DNA of 64,000 nt. Source: Alistipes montrealensis. GTDB lineage: Bacteria > Bacteroidota > Bacteroidia > Bacteroidales > Rikenellaceae. Below are positions 51,008-58,989 of this stretch, piece after piece (position 1 is the stretch's first letter; each line of letters opens with the position of its first letter). The translations under genes were made by a program, and so were the position numbers. The notes below the pieces were generated by a model. The model saw nothing but the letters and a program-made list of their open reading frames with translations, was not told the origin of the DNA and searched no databases. Where the stretch lies: assembly GCF_018362775.1 (NCBI RefSeq), contig NZ_JAGYXY010000002.1, positions 535,035 through 599,034 on the forward strand, read 5' to 3'.

Positions 51008-53548
51008 ATGCGTAGCGTTTGTCATTCGATATGCCTGCTGCTCGTCCTGCCGCTGCTCCTCGGGGGCTGCGGCAAGGACGGGACAGGCGGCGGGGAAGAA
51101 CCCCGCCCGCCCGTGGGCGGCGAGGTGACCCTGCGGCTGAGAGTCCCTTCCGGGGAGTCGGGCCTGCGCTGGGACTGGACGGGGGAGGAGCGCGCACTGG
51201 TCAACGGCGTGGCCTGCACGGTGGGCTTCGATGCCGGCGGCGTGCCGGTCGTGGGCACAGACGCCTCGCCCGACGGCCTTTATACGGTTTATTTCCCGGC
51301 CGATGCGTACAGCCGCGTGAAGCGGGCTTTCATATTGCCTCCTGCGCAATTCCCGGCTTCGGGCGGGAGTTTGCAGGCCGCTGCGTGCCCGATGTACGGC
51401 ACGGTGCGGACTGCCGACGGTGTGGGCGAGGTGACGCTTTCGCCGCTGTGCGGCGTCGTGCGTATTGTGCTTGCAGGCGATGCGCGTATCGCTTCGGTTC
51501 GTGTCGAGGATAAGGCTGCCGGAACTGTTTCGGGCCTGTTTCCGTTCGATCCGGCCGTGCTGAAACTCACGCAGGACAGCGATCCCGGCAACCTTCCGTG
51601 GGTGGTGCTCGACTGTGCCGGAACGGGCGATGGGGTTTCCCTTGCAGCCTCTGGAAAGGAGTTCTGCGTGGCGGTCCCCGAAGGCAATTACGCTTCGGGC
51701 CTTCGCATCCGCGTCACCGACTGCGGCCATCGCTCCGCGACCTACGACATTCCCGGTCCGTGCGCCGTCACGGCGGGCGGGGTGAAAAACCTCGCGCCGC
51801 TGGACTACGCCCCCGATGCCGGCCTGCTCTTCGCCGAGCATTTCGACAACTGTGTCTGGGGGTGCGACTATGTCGGCGAAAAGAGCGGTTACGGGGTCGG
51901 GGCCGGCAGTTCCGTGCCGTCGCCCGCCACGTCGGCCGGAACCGAGGCGGCCTACGTCGCCAAGGGGGGCGGAACGCCCGGGAGCGTGCTTTTCGAGACT
52001 TCGGACTACAACTCCGCGCCCGCCGCGAGTTCGACGCTCGCCGTGCGCCGCGACTACCTGCGCAACCGCGGCCTCTACGACTGGCAGCGCCTCTTCTATG
52101 CCTCGGAATACCGGGGCAGCCTGTGCGGCGGCGATGTCGGTAACTACGGCAACCGGGGTATTCTCGTAACGCCTCCGATGACCAATGCCGATGAGTCGTG
52201 TTATGCCGAACTCTCGTTCCGGATCTGTCTCGAACGCGGCATGGCCAGCGATGTGGCCTGCCTGGCCGAGTCGGGCGTGTTGTTGGGATGTACGATCGAC
52301 GGCGAGCCGGTCGATACCGATGTTACGACCGGGACGGACATCTCGCAGTCGGTGCAGGGAGTTACCCGCACGGCCGTCGTGCTGCGCACGGCCAAGTTGG
52401 CGCACGGGGTGTGGCACGAGGTGCGGATGTCGTTCGGGGCCGTGGCCGGCGGAAGTGCGTTCCGCTTTATGCCCACGGTGATCCGCAACGCCGCGAACTG
52501 CTTCTGGATCGACGACGTGGAGGTTCACCGCACGGCCCGCTACGCCCATTCGGGCGATTACGTCACGGTCGAACCTACGACCCAACGGGGCGTTGCGGGC
52601 GAGGATGTTTCGCGCCTGCGCCTGCGGCCGAGCGCCGTGCTGTCGATGGCCAACGAGACGACTTACACCACTACGCCGGGCTATGGCATGACGTGGATCT
52701 GTCCCAGCCTTTCGTCCGACGAATCGGTCTGGGCGCAGGACATCGCGTTCGCCCAAAAACAACTCGCCGCCAACGGCTGCAAAGTGTGGTGTATACACCT
52801 GCCTTACGGGTCGACGACCGCTGTCCGCAACCGCGACCTCTGTGCCGCGGGAGCCGACCGCACCGCCTCGGTGGCCTTCTTCACGAAGGCGATCCGCGCC
52901 GTTGCGCCCCTCGGTCCGAAAAACGTGCTGGTTCACTGCAACCAGACCCTCGCCTTCGGCGACGGCAGTTCGGCCGCGAGCCTCGCCCTGTCGCTGCACG
53001 AGTTGCAGACGGTCGCCGACGAGATCGGGGCGCACGTCTGCGTCGAGAACATGTCCTACGGCGTGGGCGCCGATGCCGCGGTGCTCGCTGCTGCCGTCGA
53101 CGAGGCCAATGCGATGGGCAGCCACCGTCACGAAGTCCGCATCGCTTTCGATACGGGCCACGCCAACCTCTACCTTACGCGCGAACAGCCCGGAAAGACG
53201 GTCCTCGACTGGCTCCGGACCGCCGGCGCGCGCATCGGTCAACTGCACGTCCACGGCAACCGCGGCTGGACCGGGCGGATCAACGACGACCACCTGATGC
53301 CGGGCTACGCCGGGCGGCTGGGTTATTCCGACGCCATCGGCAAAGCGGGGCTTTGGGGCGAATTCTACCGGGTGCTGCTCGCCGAATGCCGTTACCGGGG
53401 TCCCTTCACCTACGAGATTTCCACCCGCTCGTTCGGCGCGGTCGCGGGGGAAGAGCGTTATGACAATGTTTCGGCCCCGTGGACCATTGCCCATAATTAC
53501 GACACTTATATGTACCCCGCCTTCCGGGGGTACGGCAACCGAAAATGA
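51008..53548 (+). CDS. Three-part lipoprotein ending in an endonuclease IV-like TIM barrel
   Basis: 846 residues from the ATG giving MRSVCHSICLLLVLPLLLGGC (lipidated Cys21). Residues about 38-265 resemble the fimbrillin-like fold (DGLYTVYFPADAYSRVKRAFILPP). Residues about 272-520 form a jelly-roll-like region (LLFAEHFDNCVWGCDYVGEKSG; FWIDDVEVHRTARY). Residues about 555-846 are a xylose-isomerase-like TIM barrel. Candidate metal ligands in order are His597, His643, Glu680, Asp715, His718, His747, Asp760, His762 and Glu803, matching the order and spacing type of the nine ligands of endonuclease IV. An activity on abasic or nicked DNA, or sugar isomerisation, is possible. Stop overlaps the nuclease start by four bases. 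Confidence 0.75.
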   Translation: MRSVCHSICLLLVLPLLLGGCGKDGTGGGEEPRPPVGGEVTLRLRVPSGESGLRWDWTGEERALVNGVACTVGFDAGGVPVVGTDASPDGLYTVYFPADAYSRVKRAFILPPAQFPASGGSLQAAACPMYGTVRTADGVGEVTLSPLCGVVRIVLAGDARIASVRVEDKAAGTVSGLFPFDPAVLKLTQDSDPGNLPWVVLDCAGTGDGVSLAASGKEFCVAVPEGNYASGLRIRVTDCGHRSATYDIPGPCAVTAGGVKNLAPLDYAPDAGLLFAEHFDNCVWGCDYVGEKSGYGVGAGSSVPSPATSAGTEAAYVAKGGGTPGSVLFETSDYNSAPAASSTLAVRRDYLRNRGLYDWQRLFYASEYRGSLCGGDVGNYGNRGILVTPPMTNADESCYAELSFRICLERGMASDVACLAESGVLLGCTIDGEPVDTDVTTGTDISQSVQGVTRTAVVLRTAKLAHGVWHEVRMSFGAVAGGSAFRFMPTVIRNAANCFWIDDVEVHRTARYAHSGDYVTVEPTTQRGVAGEDVSRLRLRPSAVLSMANETTYTTTPGYGMTWICPSLSSDESVWAQDIAFAQKQLAANGCKVWCIHLPYGSTTAVRNRDLCAAGADRTASVAFFTKAIRAVAPLGPKNVLVHCNQTLAFGDGSSAASLALSLHELQTVADEIGAHVCVENMSYGVGADAAVLAAAVDEANAMGSHRHEVRIAFDTGHANLYLTREQPGKTVLDWLRTAGARIGQLHVHGNRGWTGRINDDHLMPGYAGRLGYSDAIGKAGLWGEFYRVLLAECRYRGPFTYEISTRSFGAVAGEERYDNVSAPWTIAHNYDTYMYPAFRGYGNRK

Positions 53549-54354
53549 ACGCCATGAAAAAACTGATTTGTCTGCTGCTGATGCTCTGTGCGGGCACGGC
53601 GGCCTTCGCGTGGGGCGGCCGTGAACACCGCCTGATCGCCTATATCGCCGAGGCGCACCTCACGCCCCGCACCCGGCAGGTGCTCGACCGCTATCTCGAC
53701 CAGTCGATCGTCGAGTATTCGACCTGGATGGACCGTTACCGTACGGCCCCCGGTTACGAAATAACGACCTACTGGCACATGGTCACCATCGATGCCGACG
53801 GCAGCGTGCCGCCCGAACCCCTGCGTCCGAACGGCGACGGTGACGCCGTGCGCCAGCTTACGCGTGCCATCGAGCGTCTGCGCAACTACCGTGAATTATC
53901 CGATTCGACGGTCAACGTCAACCTCAAATACGTCATCCACCTCGTCGGGGAGATGCATTGCCCGGCACATATCTATTTCGCCGACCTTCCGGGCGGCATG
54001 GACGCTCCGCGGCACTACGACTTCTTCCACCTGAAATACAAAGGGAAAGAGGTTACCTACCACTGGGTCTGGGACGGTTCCGTGTCGCGCCAGTATCCCG
54101 ATTGGACCGAGGAGGATTATCGCCGGGAACTGGACAAATGGCCCGCCGAGAAGCAGCGCGCCGTGGGTGAAGGTACGCCGACGGACTGGGCACTGGAGTG
54201 CGCCCGCAGTTGCCGCGTGATTTACGACTGGGCCAAACCCGGCGACAACATCGACGAAGGGTTCCTTGAGAAGCACGGCGTCCTGCCCGTCGACCAGGCC
54301 CTGCGCGGAGCCTACCGGCTGGCGCGCGTACTCAACGATTTGTTCGACAACTAA
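53545..54354 (+). CDS. Exported S1/P1-type nuclease
   Basis: 269 residues. The signal peptide ends AFA, so the mature protein begins with Trp23, the residue whose backbone binds zinc in this family. Further ligands: His28 (WGGREH), Asp63 (WMDRYR), His78 (YWHMV), His132 and His142 (IHLVGEMHCPAHI), His173 and Asp177 (YHWVWDG). Glu136 stands where S1/P1 enzymes have Asp (HxxGD), a conservative change. The family cleaves single-stranded RNA and DNA, some as 3'-nucleotidases; related phospholipases C share the fold. ATGA overlap with the TIM-barrel gene indicates coupled production. Start at 53545 or 53554. Confidence 0.85.
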   Translation: MNAMKKLICLLLMLCAGTAAFAWGGREHRLIAYIAEAHLTPRTRQVLDRYLDQSIVEYSTWMDRYRTAPGYEITTYWHMVTIDADGSVPPEPLRPNGDGDAVRQLTRAIERLRNYRELSDSTVNVNLKYVIHLVGEMHCPAHIYFADLPGGMDAPRHYDFFHLKYKGKEVTYHWVWDGSVSRQYPDWTEEDYRRELDKWPAEKQRAVGEGTPTDWALECARSCRVIYDWAKPGDNIDEGFLEKHGVLPVDQALRGAYRLARVLNDLFDN

Positions 54355-54366
54355 AATCTACCGACT

Positions 54367-55959
54367 ATGAAACATATGATCCGAACGGGGGCAGCCGTGG
54401 TGCTGTGCCTCGCGGCGACGGCGGGCGTGCGGGCCGAGAGTTTCGAGGCGCTGCGCGCGCAGGCTGCGGGCCGCACCGTGCGGCTGGCTCCCGGCGTACA
54501 GATCGAAGCCCTCGTGGTCAGCGACTACCGCTCGCCGAACATGGAACTGAACCCCAACATCTCTTACGATAAGGTGGACCTCGGCGAGAACCTCCGCACG
54601 GCCTATGTCGAAAGCCCCGACGGCCGTTACGGCTTCCGGCTGCGTTTTGCGGGTATCTACGAAAACCGCCTCGAACGGGGCGACCGCGTACGGCTCGACC
54701 TGGGCGGTTGTTCGCTGACCGGGGACGCCGATCCCGAACGCTACACGGTCGACGGCCTTCGCGCCGAGAACGTCGCGGTGCTCGAACGCGGCGTTGCGCT
54801 GCCGAAGAAAGAGAAGCGTATCGCCGACCTGAAAGACGAAGACGTTTACACCTATGTGACGCTTACCGCGACCGAGTTCCTGAGCAAACAGGGCTGTTAT
54901 ACGAATGTTTTCGAATCGTGTGTCCAGCGTTCGCGGCTCAACGCCTTCGACCAGCCTTCGCGGCGCACCGACGGGTGGGCCGCGCTGCTTAAGGATGCCG
55001 ACAACGGTTCGATTTACATGCTCGTGAATACCAAATGTACCTGGCGGCGCGACGGCCGCGGCGTTCCGCACGGCGTAGGACCTGTTTCGGGCATTGTGGT
55101 ACACACCCCGATGCGGCGTTACGGCGGCGACATGGGGCGTTATGCGATCCGTCCGCTCGACGAGCGCGACATCGCCATTCCGCGCGATACGGCTTCGTCC
55201 TACACCGCTGTCGCCGAGTGGAACTGGGACCGTAACTACGACGCTGCCATCCGTTTCGAGAAGAAGGGTTACACGCCCCGGGCCCCGAAGGAGGGCGTTG
55301 CGGGCGACCGTGTGCTGGCTGACGCGGGCGAGGGATTCCTTTCGACGACTTCCGGGGCCCGGATGCGGCTCGACACGGAGTACGACACGCGCTATGCGCA
55401 GGACAACGACGGCAAGGCCATGCGCGTCAACGCCGCCCTGCGGCTCGATTCCGATACCCACGACTGGTATCAATTCGACAACCGGGGCCGCATGAGCGGC
55501 GCGGAAGCCATTGTCGTGGAGACTTCGACCGAAGGGGTGAAGGGGCGCGGCCTCTCGTTCGACTTCTCGTTCCTCGCAGGCAACCACGACATCAACCGTT
55601 CGTGGGGTTTCCCCGTGGAGTGGAAGGTCGAGTATTCGGCCGACGGACTGCCGTTCATCGATGCGGGGCGCGTCTTCGTGCTGCGTCCGATCGTTTACAA
55701 CGACGCCACGATCAAGGACCTCGGCCTGCGCCGCCTCTCGTACGACGCCGCGCCGGGATTCACCGAGTACAGCGTGCCGCTCCCGGCCTCGCTGCTCGGG
55801 CATAAGAAACTCACCGTACGCCTCGTGCCTGCCTCGGCGGTCATGGCTACGATTCCCGAGAATCCGGCCGACGATTCGGCCGGCGGGGTCGTCACGGCCG
55901 ATTTTCGCCAGCCCTTCGTGCTGCGGCTGGGCCGGGTGGCCGTCCGGGTGCTCGAATGA
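54367..55959 (+). CDS. Exported DUF5689 protein without BACON stalk (paralogue 4)
   Basis: 530 residues. Signal peptide (MKHMIRTGAAVVLCLAATAGVRA) without a lipobox at the cleavage site. DUF5689 at about 25-285 (IEALVVSDYRSPNMELNPNISYDKVDL; VSGIVVHTPMRRYGGDMGRYAIRPLDERDI). The shared C-terminal domain (about 290-530) keeps WKVEYSADGLPFIDAG but has VLRPIVYND where the others have LPW, so this copy has lost the Trp motif. It is the last gene of the cluster and is followed by a strong terminator. Confidence 0.8.
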   Translation: MKHMIRTGAAVVLCLAATAGVRAESFEALRAQAAGRTVRLAPGVQIEALVVSDYRSPNMELNPNISYDKVDLGENLRTAYVESPDGRYGFRLRFAGIYENRLERGDRVRLDLGGCSLTGDADPERYTVDGLRAENVAVLERGVALPKKEKRIADLKDEDVYTYVTLTATEFLSKQGCYTNVFESCVQRSRLNAFDQPSRRTDGWAALLKDADNGSIYMLVNTKCTWRRDGRGVPHGVGPVSGIVVHTPMRRYGGDMGRYAIRPLDERDIAIPRDTASSYTAVAEWNWDRNYDAAIRFEKKGYTPRAPKEGVAGDRVLADAGEGFLSTTSGARMRLDTEYDTRYAQDNDGKAMRVNAALRLDSDTHDWYQFDNRGRMSGAEAIVVETSTEGVKGRGLSFDFSFLAGNHDINRSWGFPVEWKVEYSADGLPFIDAGRVFVLRPIVYNDATIKDLGLRRLSYDAAPGFTEYSVPLPASLLGHKKLTVRLVPASAVMATIPENPADDSAGGVVTADFRQPFVLRLGRVAVRVLE

Positions 55960-55961
55960 CG

Positions 55962-55994
55962 AAAAAGCCCGCTGTTCCGGCAGCGGGCTTTTTT
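55962..55994. terminator. Bidirectional terminator closing the cluster
   Basis: Perfect 13-base-pair palindrome AAAAAGCCCGCTG / CAGCGGGCTTTTT with a six-base loop, flanked by A and T runs, between the plus-strand cluster and the minus-strand folC. Confidence 0.92.
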
Positions 55995-56009
55995 ATTTAT
56001 CGGGGCCGT

Positions 56010-57299
56010 TTACAGCGCTTCGGCTACCACATAGGTGCTGCCGCCGATGAAGATCATGTCTTCGGGTGCGGCCAGTTCCCTGGCGCGGGCTACGGCGGCC
56101 GTCACTTCCTCCACCGCTTCGCCGTGAAGCCCGTAAATTGCGGCTTTCGCGGTCAGTTCGGCGGCCGGGAGGGCGCGTTCGGAGTGGGCCTGCGTGAAGA
56201 TGTAGTGGGCGTCGCGCGGCAGCAGGGGCAGGATGTGCGCCAGGTCTTTGTCGCGTACGAAGCCGATCACGCAGTAGAGTTCCTTGTGGGGCGTGGCCTT
56301 CAACTGATCGGCGACATAGGCGATGCCGTGGGCGTTGTGGCCCGTGTCGCAGACCGTCAGCGGCGCTTCGCCGAGCGTCTGCCAGCGGCCTTGCAGGGCC
56401 GTGTTGGCGGCAGCGCAGCGCATGCCTTCGAGGAAGGCGCGGCGCGAGATGGTGAGCGGCGTCTCCTCGTGCAGGTAGTCGATCGCCGCCGAAGCGGTCA
56501 CGATGTTGCGGCTCTGGTAGCTGCCCTGCAGGTCGAGCGACACGTCGAAGGTCCGTTCGTCGCGCGTGCGGCGCAGGCGGAAGCGTTGGCAGCCGCACTC
56601 GGTGTGGTGCTCCTCGCACGAAAATTCCTGCTCGGCGTAGATCACCCGCGATTTGTTGTTGGCGGCGACCTGTTCGAAAACCCCGTTGTAGCGGGCGTCG
56701 GCCTCGCCGATGATTACCGGGATGCTCTTTTTGATGATCCCGGCCTTTTCGGTTGCGATCTTCGGCAGCGTGTCACCCAGCAGGGAGGTGTGCTCCAATC
56801 CGATATTGGTGATGATGCTCAGGATCGGGACGATGATGTTCGTGGCGTCGAGCCGTCCCCCGAGGCCCGTTTCGATCACGGCGACCTCGACATCGCTCTG
56901 CGCGAAGTAGTCGAAGGCCATCGCGGCGGTCATTTCGAAGAACGACAGTTCCAGTTCGATCATCTTGTCGTGGTGCTTGTCCACGAAGTTTACCACCTTC
57001 TGCTTGGGGATCATCTCGCCGTCGACGCGGATGCGCTCGCGGAAATCCTGCAGGTGGGGCGAGGTGAACAGTCCCGTGCGGTATCCGGCCTGCTCCAGCA
57101 CCGAAGCGATGATGTGCGCCACGGAACCTTTTCCGTTGGTCCCGGCGACGTGGATCGTGAAAAAGTTGCGCTGGGGGTTGCCGATGTGGCGGCAGAATGC
57201 GGTGATGCGCTCCAATCCCGGTTTGTAAGCCGTCGCGCCCTGGGTTTCGAAGACGGGTAGCGACTGAAAGAGGAATTCGAGTGTCTGGGTGTAATTCAT
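56010..57299 (-). CDS. folC: Folylpolyglutamate/dihydrofolate synthase
   Basis: 429 residues from the ATG giving MNYTQTLEFLF. The ATP-binding loop is IHVAGTNGKGSVAHIIASVLEQAGYRTGLFTSPHL; the Mur-ligase-type second motif is VAVIETGLGGRLDATNI, and the C-terminal domain contains CDTGHNAHGIAYVADQL. Attaches glutamate to folates in the cytoplasm. It is 13 bases downstream of lnt and presumably shares its transcript. Confidence 0.92.
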   Translation of the reverse strand: MNYTQTLEFLFQSLPVFETQGATAYKPGLERITAFCRHIGNPQRNFFTIHVAGTNGKGSVAHIIASVLEQAGYRTGLFTSPHLQDFRERIRVDGEMIPKQKVVNFVDKHHDKMIELELSFFEMTAAMAFDYFAQSDVEVAVIETGLGGRLDATNIIVPILSIITNIGLEHTSLLGDTLPKIATEKAGIIKKSIPVIIGEADARYNGVFEQVAANNKSRVIYAEQEFSCEEHHTECGCQRFRLRRTRDERTFDVSLDLQGSYQSRNIVTASAAIDYLHEETPLTISRRAFLEGMRCAAANTALQGRWQTLGEAPLTVCDTGHNAHGIAYVADQLKATPHKELYCVIGFVRDKDLAHILPLLPRDAHYIFTQAHSERALPAAELTAKAAIYGLHGEAVEEVTAAVARARELAAPEDMIFIGGSTYVVAEAL

Positions 57300-57312
57300 A
57301 TCAGCAAGGGAT

Positions 57313-58893
57313 TTATTTGACGAGGTGGTTCCTGCGTTTGTAACGGTAGGCGACGAAGTAAAGTACGCACAGCAGCAGGACATATTCCGAAATACGGGCC
57401 AGGTAGTCGCCGTAACGGGTGTAGAACGTGAGCCGGGCGTTGAGCGGGACCTGCGCCGTGATCACGCCGCGCTGCTCCCAGCCGAGCGTTTCGCCCACGT
57501 CGCCGCGGGCGGAAATGAAGCCCGAACGCCCCGTGTTGGCCGAGCGGGCGACGGCGCGGCGGTGTTCGATGGCCCTGAGGCGCGAGATGGTGAACAGGTG
57601 TTTGTAGCCCGGCGTGTCGCCCCACCATCCGTCGTTCGATATGATGGCCATGAACTGGGCGCCCCGGCGGACGAAACCGCCGTAAAAATCGCCGTAAAGC
57701 CCTTCGTAGCAGATTGCCGGGCCGGTCTTTACGCCGTTGTGTTCGAACGCCTTTCCGTGCGGCCCTTTGCCGATCTGCCCCAGCGTCCCGCCGAGGTCGA
57801 TCACAAGGAATTTCAGTACGTCGAAGACCCACGTCGGGGTGTTTTCGACGCCGATCACCAACCGCCCTTTGTGGTAGATTTGCGTGCCGCCTGCGGAATC
57901 GAGGCCCACGCTCGTGTTGAAAATGTCGTAGTAATTCCCGAAGCGGTCCTGGCGGGCCGTTTCGGTCTGTGCCCCGGCCGGGTAGCGGCGGATGGTGTTG
58001 GCCCCGGCGATAAGCAGCGCGCCGGGATGGCTGCTGCGGAGCGTGTCGGTCAGTTCCTGCCAGAAAGCGCCCGGTTCGCCTGCCGAGTAGAAATCGCTCA
58101 GTTCGGGTTCCAGGTAGTGGCCCGGGACGGAGGTTTCGGGCAGCAGGATGAACTGTGCGCCGGCAGGAACCTCTGCCAGAAGGTCGATGATATTGCGCTC
58201 CTGCCGCTCGGTGTCGCCGTGGAATTTGTCGTAGCAGTCGACGTTGGGCTGGATGATGCTCACCGCGACCGATCCTTCGTCGGGCTGTTTCCAGCTTCCC
58301 CAGATGGCCAGCGATACGGCTGCGGGCAGCGCGACGGCGCAGGCCGCTGCAATCCACCGCCGTGCGGAGCGCGCCCGGAGAGCCTCGAAAATCAGGATAT
58401 TGGCGAGCAGCACCCACAGCGTGCCGCCGAAGACGCCCGTATATTCGTACCATTGCACGGCCCAGACTTCGTGTGAAAATCCGTTGCCCAGCACGAGCCA
58501 CGGCCACGAGAAATCCCCGACGGTGTACCAGTATTCCGTGGCGATCCAAGCCGTGACGAGCGTGACGTAGGCCAGCGCTTTCGGAGCTTTTTTCGAAACG
58601 GTGTGGAAGAGCATGAAGGCGATCATGTTCATCGTCGTCGAGGCGAGTGTGGCGGCCGCAGGCCCTACGGGCGTCGCAAACCAGATCCACCAGATCGTCA
58701 TCAGGTTCCACAGCACGAACGCGAGCGTCGCCCAGCCGAACATGTGCCACCACGAGCGGCGCGTATCGTCGTACGACGCGCTGATCCACAGCAGCGGAAC
58801 GAACCCGACAAGGAGCGTCAAGCCCGTCATGCTGAGCCATCCCGGCGAAAGCAGGATGGCCGATAGGATTACCGCCGCGAGTCTACGAAACAT
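57313..58893 (-). CDS. lnt: Apolipoprotein N-acyltransferase
   Basis: 526 residues: about six to eight N-terminal helices (1-210), a nitrilase-like domain (about 215-480) and a last helix (about 495-515). The catalytic triad is visible as Glu in FILLPETSVPGHY, Lys in YHKGRLVIGVENTP and Cys in GPAICYEGLYGDF. Lnt adds the third acyl chain to lipoproteins, relevant to the many lipoproteins here. First gene of lnt-folC, with a strong promoter upstream. Confidence 0.92.
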   Translation of the reverse strand: MFRRLAAVILSAILLSPGWLSMTGLTLLVGFVPLLWISASYDDTRRSWWHMFGWATLAFVLWNLMTIWWIWFATPVGPAAATLASTTMNMIAFMLFHTVSKKAPKALAYVTLVTAWIATEYWYTVGDFSWPWLVLGNGFSHEVWAVQWYEYTGVFGGTLWVLLANILIFEALRARSARRWIAAACAVALPAAVSLAIWGSWKQPDEGSVAVSIIQPNVDCYDKFHGDTERQERNIIDLLAEVPAGAQFILLPETSVPGHYLEPELSDFYSAGEPGAFWQELTDTLRSSHPGALLIAGANTIRRYPAGAQTETARQDRFGNYYDIFNTSVGLDSAGGTQIYHKGRLVIGVENTPTWVFDVLKFLVIDLGGTLGQIGKGPHGKAFEHNGVKTGPAICYEGLYGDFYGGFVRRGAQFMAIISNDGWWGDTPGYKHLFTISRLRAIEHRRAVARSANTGRSGFISARGDVGETLGWEQRGVITAQVPLNARLTFYTRYGDYLARISEYVLLLCVLYFVAYRYKRRNHLVK

Positions 58894-58914
58894 GAAATGA
58901 GATTTTTACGACGG

Positions 58915-58945
58915 CAAAAGTAGTCAAATGAGCGCATATTTCAAA
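58915..58945 (-). promoter_or_regulatory. Promoter of lnt-folC
   Basis: Minus-strand TTTG (58945-58942), 19 bases, then TACTTTTG (58922-58915), 22 bases before the lnt start. Excellent fit to the Bacteroidota consensus. Confidence 0.6.
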
Positions 58946-58953
58946 ATATTTCA

Positions 58954-58961
58954 TACTTTTG
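58954..58961 (+). promoter_or_regulatory. Candidate promoter -7 element for the GH109-like gene
   Basis: TACTTTTG, an exact TAnnTTTG, 29 bases before ATG 58990; no clear -33 element. Confidence 0.45.
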
Positions 58962-58989
58962 TAACGAAACCAACCAATCTGCTATACTA

